Notes under the pieces: model-generated
The model's database searches: none
The model's input: the letters and a program-made list of their open reading frames with translations, nothing else
Told to the model about the DNA's origin: nothing
Position numbers and translations under genes: made by a program
In this document: one piece after another, positions 7,157 to 13,090 of the stretch
Layout: each line of letters starts with the position of its first letter
How positions within the stretch are numbered: the first letter of the stretch is position 1
DNA from: an uncultured Lachnospiraceae bacterium
GTDB lineage: Bacteria; Bacillota; Clostridia; Lachnospirales; Lachnospiraceae
Reading direction: 5' to 3'
NCBI GenBank assembly: GCA_910578845.1
Contig: CAJTSL010000073.1
Coordinates: 1 to 15,409 of the forward strand
DNA: 15,409 nucleotides

Positions 7157-7805
7157 GATATTGATTGTAGATGATGAGAAGCCGATTTGTGACTTGATTG
7201 ATCTGAATTTGTCTTCGGCAGGCTATCATTGTACTTCGGTGCAGGATGGCATAGAGGCGATTAATTGTATTGAGAAAGAGGAGTACGATTTAGTATTATT
7301 GGATATCATGTTGCCGGGAGCAGATGGATACGATGTGATGGAATACATCCGCCCGCTTGGCGTGCCGGTCATTTTCATTACGGCGAAGCATGAGGTGAAA
7401 GACAGAGTCAAGGGACTGAAACTGGGAGCGGATGATTATCTGGTGAAGCCGTTTGATGTCGTAGAGCTTGTCGCACGGGTAGAAGCCGTGCTTAGGCGGT
7501 ATAACAAATCGGAGCAGAAGCTGACGGCGGGAGACGTCACCGTGGATGTGGAAGCGCGCAGGGTGATGAAAGCCGGCAGGCCGATAGAGCTGACGAATAA
7601 GGAATTCGGGCTTTTAGTCCTTTTTATCAGGAATAAAAATGTGGCGCTGTTTCGGGAAACATTGTATGAGAAAGTATGGGAAGAAGAATATTATGGCGAT
7701 AGCCGTACTTTGGATTTGCATGTGCAGCGCTTAAGGAGAAAACTGGGATGGGAGCATAGTCTCGTCGCAGTATATAAAGTGGGTTATCGCTTAGAGGTAT
7801 CATGA
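7149..7805 (+). CDS. OmpR/PhoB-family response regulator
   Basis: A 218-residue two-component regulator. The receiver domain (about 1-115) has the complete phosphorylation site: acidic pair D8/D9, phosphoacceptor D52 (LVLLDIMLP), T78 and K100 (LVKPF). A winged-helix DNA-binding domain follows (about 125-218), with the ELTNKEFGLL and RTLDLHVQRLRRKLG signatures. A longer upstream frame exists. ATG 7149 is chosen because the receiver begins there (MIKILIVDDEKP) and it overlaps the preceding stop. The stop overlaps the kinase start in an ATGA arrangement, indicating translational coupling and a cognate pair. The 11-bp direct repeats at 10092-10157 have the spacing such regulators bind and are the best candidate target site. 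Confidence 0.95.
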   Translation: MIKILIVDDEKPICDLIDLNLSSAGYHCTSVQDGIEAINCIEKEEYDLVLLDIMLPGADGYDVMEYIRPLGVPVIFITAKHEVKDRVKGLKLGADDYLVKPFDVVELVARVEAVLRRYNKSEQKLTAGDVTVDVEARRVMKAGRPIELTNKEFGLLVLFIRNKNVALFRETLYEKVWEEEYYGDSRTLDLHVQRLRRKLGWEHSLVAVYKVGYRLEVS

Positions 7806-9214
7806 TGAAATTTTCATTAAAGATTTTGCTATGGACGATTATAATCATGGCGCTTGCACTGGGATTTAGCGGATTCTATTTCGTGAATTATGTTTTCGAG
7901 ACGTCTCTTGAGAGAGAGGTCGGGCAGGCGATGGATGAGAGCAGCATTCTTGGATTTGCGTTCGAGACGGCGGCGCTTAGCGTGCCCGCTAAGTATAGTG
8001 TCCTGCCCGATAATACAGTAGAGGAGATTGCGTCTAATCTGGAAAGGGGCGGGCAAAGCACACGCCGCCTGTTACGGATTTCTGATGAGACCAAAGACGT
8101 GCTGTATGCCAGTGACGGTTTTGAGATGGACGATGCGCTTCTTTTGCAGACGGAGAAGAATATCAAGACGTACCGGATCATCCAAGTGGGTGAGAAATAT
8201 TATGTACATACCGGGACGACTGTCAATGCCTTGAACAGGATTCTATATTTAGAGAACATGAAAGATGTATCTGAAGTGTTCACGGAACGGGCCATGGGAT
8301 TCTCTCTGTACCGGCGTGTGACATTAGTCATGCTCTTTGCCGGCATGGTGATCATGCATTTTATCTCGTCTCTATTGACGAAGCCTGTCAGGCTCCTGAC
8401 GGAAGCGACAAAGAGGATGGCGGCAGGTGACTACGCTTATCGGGCGAAGAAAATCAGCCAGGACGAATTAGGGGAGCTGACAAAAGATTTTAACAGCATG
8501 GCGGAAGCGTTGGAGCAAAATATTGAGAAGCTTGAAGAAGAAATCGAAGCCAAAGAAGAATTTATGGGCGCGTTTGCCCATGAGTTAAAGACGCCGTTGA
8601 CGGCGATCATCGGGTATGCAGATCTGTTGCGTTCCCACAAGATGGATGAAGAAAAGAGCATTATGTCTGCGAACTATATTTATACTGAAGGAAAGCGGTT
8701 AGAAGCCATGTCGCTTAGGCTGTTGGACATCATCGTTGCCGGCAAAGAAGAAGCGCAGTTACAGACAGTCCAGGCGGAGACGATATTCGGATATCTCAAA
8801 GATATGTTCTATGGCGGCAGGGACATGGAGTTTGTGTTTTCCTATGAACAGGGGGAAATCCTTGCGGAAGTGAACCTGATTAAAACAGTATTGGTCAACT
8901 TGATTGATAATGCCTGTAAGGCATCGGAAACCGGAAGCCGGATAGAGATAAACGGGAGCCTGTTAGAAGAGGGGTACCGTTTTGCCGTCAGGGATTATGG
9001 GATTGGCATCCCGGAAGCGGAACAACATAAGATTACGAAAGCTTTCTATATGGTGGATAAATCCCGTGCAAGAAGCAAGAACGGCGCAGGGCTTGGCCTT
9101 GCGCTCTGCGTGGAAATCTTGAAAATCCATCAGAGCAAACTAGAGATAGAGAGCAGAGCAGGAGAAGGGTCTTGTTTTAGCTTTGTATTAGGGAAAGGCG
9201 GGGATTTGGGATGA
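7802..9214 (+). CDS. Membrane sensor histidine kinase
   Basis: A 470-residue kinase. The first membrane segment is at about 7-29, an extracytoplasmic sensor region of about 140 residues follows, and the second segment is at about 173-192. Next come a HAMP linker (about 192-245, TKPVRLLTEATKRMAAGDY) and a coiled stretch. HisKA has the H-box AHELKTPLTAIIGY with H260. HATPase_c has the N-box (N370, LIDNACKAS), the G1 box DYGIGIP (398-404) and the G2 box GAGLGLAL (428-435). All catalytic boxes are present. The sensor region matches no domain I recognise. Four-base ATGA overlaps on both sides link it to the regulator before it and the exported protein after it. It presumably phosphorylates the 7149 product. 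Confidence 0.95.
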   Translation: MMKFSLKILLWTIIIMALALGFSGFYFVNYVFETSLEREVGQAMDESSILGFAFETAALSVPAKYSVLPDNTVEEIASNLERGGQSTRRLLRISDETKDVLYASDGFEMDDALLLQTEKNIKTYRIIQVGEKYYVHTGTTVNALNRILYLENMKDVSEVFTERAMGFSLYRRVTLVMLFAGMVIMHFISSLLTKPVRLLTEATKRMAAGDYAYRAKKISQDELGELTKDFNSMAEALEQNIEKLEEEIEAKEEFMGAFAHELKTPLTAIIGYADLLRSHKMDEEKSIMSANYIYTEGKRLEAMSLRLLDIIVAGKEEAQLQTVQAETIFGYLKDMFYGGRDMEFVFSYEQGEILAEVNLIKTVLVNLIDNACKASETGSRIEINGSLLEEGYRFAVRDYGIGIPEAEQHKITKAFYMVDKSRARSKNGAGLGLALCVEILKIHQSKLEIESRAGEGSCFSFVLGKGGDLG

Positions 9215-10038
9215 AATATAGATTGAAAATAACGGTTTTCATCCTCTTTGCGTTAACCTCTATGGTCCTGTCTATCTGGGGGCCGGAGGCGCTTGCCCGT
9301 TACCAAGATAAGGGAACGTTGAATGAAATCCATGCAAGTACTGTCGAAGATGCAGGCGAGGGTTATAGTTATAAATTAAATGCGAACGAGAAGCTTTATA
9401 TCTTATCCAGGTGCTTAGACAGCCAGGCGATGCCGGAGAGCGAACAAAACGCTATGCTCCATTTTGGGGATGCTGCATCCTATCAGGAATGGGAGGGATC
9501 ATACGCTTTTGTGGCAAATTATAGAAGCCCTTCCGGTAAGGAGATTACGGATGAGCAGATATACGAAACGTGTAATAAAGCCATAGACGTGTTGAAGGAG
9601 GCAGGCATCTTACCGGAATCGGTAAAAGAAGTGGCGCCGGCCTCTTATGATGCGATTTTATATTCGGCGATTGATATATTAGAGCCTAGAAATAATATAG
9701 CGGTCTGGAAACTGAGCCTCTCTAACAGCCAGAAGAACGCCAATAAAGAAAACCGCCTGATTGATGCCTATATTGGCGCTGAGGATGGGAAGCTTTATGA
9801 ATTCTATGTCAGGACGCCTCTTCTCTGGGAGGATATTGATGCGGATTATGTGATAGAGGAATGGAGCAGTTATATGGGACTTGGTGCGCCGCAGCCGTAC
9901 GAGTCAGATAACCCGCTTCTTGAGACGACGCCTTTCTTTAAGAAATATGTATTCTCGGGAATGGGAGAGGAGAGGACGATCGTAACGGTAGGGTTCTATG
10001 AAGGGATTAATGAATTGTTCCTGAAAATCTCGCATTAA
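9211..10038 (+). CDS. Exported protein of unknown function in the two-component operon
   Basis: A 275-residue protein with an N-terminal hydrophobic segment (about 6-24) ending in EALA, consistent with a signal peptide or membrane anchor and an extracytoplasmic body. There is no lipobox cysteine and no family that I can name. The body is acidic, with alternating strands and helices (ANYRSPSGKEITDEQIYETCNKAIDVLKEAG; later AVWKLSLS and RLIDAYIGAEDGKLYEFYV). This recalls, without proof, PepSY-like or YycH-type accessory proteins that touch kinase sensor domains. Its ATG overlaps the kinase stop, so kinase and accessory are coupled. An in-operon regulator of kinase activity is the simplest inference. 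Confidence 0.75.
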   Translation: MKYRLKITVFILFALTSMVLSIWGPEALARYQDKGTLNEIHASTVEDAGEGYSYKLNANEKLYILSRCLDSQAMPESEQNAMLHFGDAASYQEWEGSYAFVANYRSPSGKEITDEQIYETCNKAIDVLKEAGILPESVKEVAPASYDAILYSAIDILEPRNNIAVWKLSLSNSQKNANKENRLIDAYIGAEDGKLYEFYVRTPLLWEDIDADYVIEEWSSYMGLGAPQPYESDNPLLETTPFFKKYVFSGMGEERTIVTVGFYEGINELFLKISH

Positions 10039-10091
10039 TATTGATCCTTAATTTAACAGCAGCTAGAACCGGATGAAGAATATCCGGGAAA

Positions 10092-10157
10092 TGATGCAAA
10101 AATGATGCAAATCTGATGCGACTTTGATGCAGAAATGATGAGAATCTGATGCAGCTC
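10092..10157 (+). promoter_or_regulatory. Array of six 11-bp TGATG(C) direct repeats, probable regulator binding site
   Basis: TGATG starts at 10092, 10103, 10114, 10125, 10136 and 10147, exactly 11 bases apart. Five units read TGATGC and the fifth TGATGA. The remaining five bases are A-rich and variable (AAAAA, AAATC, GACTT, AGAAA, GAATC, AGCTC). One unit per helical turn on one strand is the geometry of tandem OmpR/PhoB-type sites. The array lies 53 bases after the two-component operon and 78 bases before the amidase-deacetylase gene. The last unit runs into the terminator hairpin. Confidence 0.7.
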
Positions 10158-10176
10158 TTGTGTAATCTTGTATTAA
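10147..10176 (+). promoter_or_regulatory. Weak candidate promoter for the amidase-deacetylase operon
   Basis: TATTAA (10171-10176) lies 18 bases after the last repeat unit, TGATGC (10147-10152), which would occupy a poor -35 position. An activator bound to the repeats could compensate. Transcription would start near 10183, inside the terminator hairpin, so new transcripts would lack its left arm and escape termination. This is inference; no strong vegetative promoter is visible between 10039 and 10234. Confidence 0.25.
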
Positions 10177-10199
10177 CAGGATGACACAAGAGTTTTTTT
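10155..10199 (+). terminator. Strong rho-independent terminator of the two-component operon
   Basis: CTCTTGTGT (10155-10163) pairs with ACACAAGAG (10184-10192). After one A-G mismatch the stem continues for seven pairs (10165-10171 with 10176-10182, one G-U) to an ATTA loop. Seven Ts follow (10193-10199). It closes the operon ending at 10038 and overlaps the last unit of the 11-bp array. Confidence 0.85.
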
Positions 10200-10234
10200 A
10201 TTGTACTGCATAGCCATGAAAGGAGCATCAGGGA

Positions 10235-11653
10235 ATGTACGAAGGAAGTTCATACGTGACGATCTATTGTCGCCGTTATCATAAGAATGAAAGAAAGAGA
10301 AAAAGGAAAAGGCGTATGTTGGCATCTATGCTGGCAATGCTCCTGACATTCCTTGCCGTTTTCACCATACATAGAATACCGATGGGAGAAGTGCAGGCCT
10401 CACCGGAGGCGAATATCGTTCTGACGCCCGAAGAAGCTGCCAGAGCGGCTGTCTACGAGAATAAGGCCGCGAAAGAAATCATCGAGAAGATCACAAAGGC
10501 AGGAGAAAAAACGGCTCCGGTCATATTCGTGGACGCCGGACACGGCGGTGCGGATGCCGGCTGCTCTAGGGGCGGCGTGGAAGAGAAAACGATTAATCTT
10601 GCAATTGCAAAGGCATTGAAAACCCGCTTAGAGGCTATGGGATATATGGTCATTATGTCAAGGGAGGGCGATGATTACATATCGAAAGAGGATAGGGTGA
10701 AATTAGCCAATACTGCATGCGCAGATATTTATATCAGCATCCACCAGAATGCTACGGATGAAGGCGACGAGATCAAGGGGATGGAAGTGTGGTACGACGG
10801 AACAGATGCGACGAGGGACAATAAGCGCCTTGCGCAGTTGATTAAGCAGCAGACTTCTATTAGTACACAGGCGCAGGAGCGGGAAATACGTGGCAATGCG
10901 GACTTTCATGTGACAGGAAGCACGAAAATGCCGGCATGTTTGATTGAGACCGGATTTCTGACCAATACGGAAGAACGCGGGAAACTTGCGTCGAAAGAAT
11001 ACCAGAAGAAAATTGCGGAAGGGATTGCCAAGGGCATTGACTATTATTTTCATCCTAAGACAATGTACCTGACATTTGATGACGGCCCCTCTGAGGAAAA
11101 TACGATCAGGGTTTTGGAGATCTTAAAAGATAGGGATATCAAAGCAACGTTTTTCCTGGTAGGGGAAAATGTGAAACAATATCCGGAAATAGCCAGAAGG
11201 ATTGTAGCGGATGGGCATGTGATTGGCATCCATAGCGATACGCATGATTATGAAGCGATCTATGCAGACAAAGAAAGCTTCATGCAGGATTTGGAGGCAG
11301 CACACCAAATCATATATGAAGTGACTGGCGTGGATACAAAGCTTGTCCGCTTTCCGGGAGGCAGTGTTAACGCATACAATGAAAAGGTAAGCGAAGAGAT
11401 TGCCGAAGAACTGACAAAGCAGGGATATACTTATTTTGACTGGAATGCCAGTTTAGGTGATGCGACCGGGAATGCAGTCCCGGAGCAACTGGTGACAAAC
11501 GGCGTGGAAACAACGCTTGGAAGGAAAAAGGTAGTCATGTTAGCGCATGATGTCGTATACAGTACGGGAATCTGCCTGAATGATCTGCTCGACAATCTGC
11601 CGGAATATGAGATGAAAGCCATTGACGAGGATGTGGAGCCGATACAGTTTTAA
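10235..11653 (+). CDS. Exported amidase_3 / polysaccharide deacetylase fusion
   Basis: A 472-residue cell-wall enzyme. A very basic N-terminus (NERKRKRKRR, about 18-27) precedes a hydrophobic segment (about 28-45), suggesting a signal anchor. Domain 1 (about 95-265) is N-acetylmuramoyl-L-alanine amidase of the amidase_3 family: zinc ligands H103 (DAGHGG), E117 (GVEEKTIN) and H170 (SIHQNA), and catalytic E238 (LIETGF). Domain 2 (about 272-465) is a NodB/CE4 polysaccharide deacetylase: TFDDGP with D282/D283, HSDTH with H333 and H337, RFPGG (372-376), and LAHD with H438. All key residues of both domains are present. It should cleave the peptide from muramic acid and deacetylate an N-acetyl sugar in peptidoglycan. 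GAAAGGAG nine bases before ATG 10235 fixes the start; ATG 10316 would keep only the hydrophobic part. A regulator gene follows after 24 bases. Confidence 0.93.
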   Translation: MYEGSSYVTIYCRRYHKNERKRKRKRRMLASMLAMLLTFLAVFTIHRIPMGEVQASPEANIVLTPEEAARAAVYENKAAKEIIEKITKAGEKTAPVIFVDAGHGGADAGCSRGGVEEKTINLAIAKALKTRLEAMGYMVIMSREGDDYISKEDRVKLANTACADIYISIHQNATDEGDEIKGMEVWYDGTDATRDNKRLAQLIKQQTSISTQAQEREIRGNADFHVTGSTKMPACLIETGFLTNTEERGKLASKEYQKKIAEGIAKGIDYYFHPKTMYLTFDDGPSEENTIRVLEILKDRDIKATFFLVGENVKQYPEIARRIVADGHVIGIHSDTHDYEAIYADKESFMQDLEAAHQIIYEVTGVDTKLVRFPGGSVNAYNEKVSEEIAEELTKQGYTYFDWNASLGDATGNAVPEQLVTNGVETTLGRKKVVMLAHDVVYSTGICLNDLLDNLPEYEMKAIDEDVEPIQF

Positions 11654-11677
11654 TGATAGATAAAGGAGAAGAGAACA

Positions 11678-12340
11678 ATGTCATCAATTCTTTTGATAGA
11701 GGACGAAGAAAACAGTCATCAGTTATTGAACAATGTGTTGCATGCAAATGGCTATCAGACGGAATGCGTGCGTAACGGCCAAGAAGGATTGCGCCTGGCA
11801 GTGAAGAAGGATTATAATTTGATCCTGATGGGATTCATGTTACCGCTAAAAAGAGGGGAAGAAATCCTGCGGAACCTGCGTCGTATCAAAAGCACGCCTA
11901 TTATTGTGCTATCCGATGAAAGCACGATGTACAACAGGATCCAGTTGCTAAGATTTGGTGCGGATGAATGCATCAAAAAGCCTTTTACGACAGAGGAAGC
12001 CATGTGGCGGATCGAGACTGTTCTTAGGAGGGCGCAAGGAATTGCGTCCGTTTTGTCTTTCCGGGATATGAGAATGGATACAGTTGCCAGGCGCGTTTTC
12101 ATTGGAGAGCGTGAGATGTCCCTTACCGAAACGGAGTATTATATCTTAGAGCTTATGCTGTCCGAGCCGAAGGAGGTCTTCTCGAAGAAGGAACTGTTCG
12201 AGAATGTGACTGGGGAAGAATATTGGAATGGCGAGAATACGATGAACGTACATATCAGCAATCTGCGTAGGAAAATCGCGCAGATTACGCAGGATGCTTA
12301 TATCGAGACAGTTTACCGGGTGGGATACCGCCTGCGGTGA
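11678..12340 (+). CDS. Orphan OmpR-type regulator with phosphoacceptor Asp replaced by Gly
   Basis: A 220-residue protein with a receiver (about 1-115) and a winged-helix DNA-binding domain (about 128-220, MSLTETEYYILELML and NTMNVHISNLRRKI). The acidic pocket (E8/D9) and the lysine (K101, IKKPF) remain. The normal LLDxMLP aspartate is G52 in LILMGFMLP, at the same index as D52 in the 7149 regulator. The conserved Thr position is Ser79 within VLSDES. Canonical phosphorylation is therefore not expected. Such atypical regulators usually act as constitutive dimers or respond to ligands or partners. No kinase gene is adjacent. AAAGGAG before ATG, and the 24-base gap to the amidase-deacetylase gene, make it part of that operon. 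Confidence 0.92.
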   Translation: MSSILLIEDEENSHQLLNNVLHANGYQTECVRNGQEGLRLAVKKDYNLILMGFMLPLKRGEEILRNLRRIKSTPIIVLSDESTMYNRIQLLRFGADECIKKPFTTEEAMWRIETVLRRAQGIASVLSFRDMRMDTVARRVFIGEREMSLTETEYYILELMLSEPKEVFSKKELFENVTGEEYWNGENTMNVHISNLRRKIAQITQDAYIETVYRVGYRLR

Positions 12341-12364
12341 TGTTGTGCGGCCTTGAAAATCTCC

Positions 12365-12427
12365 TGGCAAAATTGTCAGAATGTATGGAATAAAGCATAT
12401 GTTAGCTTGCGTTGTCAAATTGCCAAC
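12365..12427 (+). promoter_or_regulatory. Paired TGNCAA/TTGNCA palindromes upstream of the XRE gene
   Basis: Site 1, TGGCAAAATTGTCA (12365-12378), and site 2, TGTCAAATTGCCA (12413-12425), share the dyad TGNCAA-TTGNCA. Site 2 extends to GTTG...CAAC (12411-12427), with seven of eight arm positions matching. Site 2 ends 10 bases before the -35 element of the XRE promoter. They are plausible operators, perhaps for the XRE protein itself; no binding family is assigned. Confidence 0.4.
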
Positions 12428-12436
12428 AATAGTTGA

Positions 12437-12465
12437 TTGCCTCTGGGGGCGAAAAGCTATATACT
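12437..12465 (+). promoter_or_regulatory. Sigma-A promoter of the XRE regulator gene
   Basis: TTGCCT (12437-12442) and TATACT (12460-12465) are 17 bases apart. The start near 12472 gives a leader of about 27 bases containing GGGAGG. The spacer 12341-12436 otherwise holds only the two palindromes. Confidence 0.5.
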
Positions 12466-12498
12466 CATGCTATCAATTTTAGCAGGGAGGATCCTATC

Positions 12499-12912
12499 AT
12501 GAAATTTAATGAAAAACTATTAATGATTAGAAAAAAGCAAGGGCTATCGCAAGAAGAGCTGGGAATGGAACTGCAAGTCTCACGGCAGACTATTTCCAAA
12601 TGGGAAGCCGGGCAGTCTTATCCCGACTTCCAGAGACTGGTTATGTTAAGCGATTATTTTGGCATGACTTTAGATGAATTGGTAAAGGACATAGACGTGC
12701 AGGATGTGAGAGAGAAAAATCTCACAGACGAAAAAGTAGCTTCTATTTTTTCCGATATCCAAAATCTGAAAGAGACGGGAAGAAAATGGTGGAGAATCAT
12801 TGTGTATGGAACGTATGCTTTCCTGGCTATCCTGGCCATAGCTTTTGTGGTACATTTGTTTTTCCCTGATCTGGAATGGCTTTGGCAGTATGGCCATGTG
12901 CGAGGGCATTAA
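12499..12912 (+). CDS. Membrane-anchored XRE-family transcriptional regulator
   Basis: A 137-residue protein. A Cro/C1-type helix-turn-helix occupies about 5-62 (MIRKKQGLSQEELGMELQVSRQTISKWEAGQSYPDF). A charged linker (about 65-95) and one membrane segment (about 99-122, IIVYGTYAFLAILAIAFVVHLFF) follow, then a short tail. A longer frame opens upstream, but GGGAGG eight bases before ATG 12499 and the domain boundary support this start. XRE proteins with a C-terminal membrane helix are common in Firmicutes and are thought to control adjacent genes in response to membrane or substrate cues. The adjacent candidates are its own promoter with paired palindromes and the downstream flavodiiron gene. 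Confidence 0.9.
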   Translation: MKFNEKLLMIRKKQGLSQEELGMELQVSRQTISKWEAGQSYPDFQRLVMLSDYFGMTLDELVKDIDVQDVREKNLTDEKVASIFSDIQNLKETGRKWWRIIVYGTYAFLAILAIAFVVHLFFPDLEWLWQYGHVRGH

Positions 12913-12939
12913 GGATAGGATTTATAAAGTAGCTGGCGG

Positions 12940-12995
12940 GCTTCATATCATATGCTCATCATTTTTGTATCAAAGTTGTATAGGCGATTGCATCA
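12940..12995 (-). promoter_or_regulatory. Second 11-bp TGAT-type repeat array, overlapping the flavodiiron promoter
   Basis: On the minus strand, units start at 12995 (TGATGCAATCG), 12983 (degenerate CTATACAACTT), 12972 (TGATACAAAAA), 12961 (TGATGAGCATA) and 12950 (TGATATGAAGC). The last four are exactly 11 bases apart; one extra base separates the first from the second. TGATACAAAAA differs from the first unit of the 10092 array by one base. The array covers the -35 region and upstream side of the promoter at 12988-13017. Confidence 0.5.
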
Positions 12996-13017
12996 ATTCC
13001 TGATGCTGTGGTAAAAT
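12988..13017 (+). promoter_or_regulatory. Sigma-A promoter of the flavodiiron gene, with a dyad in its spacer
   Basis: TTGCAT (12988-12993) and TAAAAT (13012-13017) are 18 bases apart, with a start near 13024. GCATCA (12990-12995) and TGATGC (13001-13006) form an inverted repeat inside the promoter. The hexamer is the same as in the 10092 array. A protein bound here would contact or block RNA polymerase. Confidence 0.5.
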
Positions 13018-13035
13018 GTTCACGAAGATTAGTAA

Positions 13036-13054
13036 CGGGATTTAGGCAATCCCG
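13036..13054 (+). promoter_or_regulatory. Hairpin in the 5' leader of the flavodiiron gene
   Basis: CGGGATT (13036-13042) and AATCCCG (13048-13054) form a perfect 7-bp stem with a 5-base loop, about 12 bases after the predicted transcript start. No T-run follows, so mRNA stabilisation or a protein site is more likely than termination. Confidence 0.4.
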
Positions 13055-13090
13055 GTGGACAGCAGAAAATAGAAAAAGGAGAAGAGCAAT

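Noticed and set aside
10092..10157. Array as plasmid-type iterons or a CRISPR
   Set aside because: The units are 11 bp with no unique spacers of CRISPR length, no cas or replication gene is nearby, and the setting is an ordinary chromosomal intergenic region.
10225..10230. GCATCA between the RBS and start of the amidase-deacetylase gene, complementary to TGATGC repeats
   Set aside because: RNA pairing could in principle mask the RBS. But the match is only six bases, the terminator separates the two, and a transcript starting near 10183 would not contain the repeats.
11678..12340. Gly52 as a frameshift or sequencing artefact
   Set aside because: The reading frame is intact through the receiver and DNA-binding domains, and neighbouring residues align without gaps to the 7149 regulator, so a real substitution is more likely.
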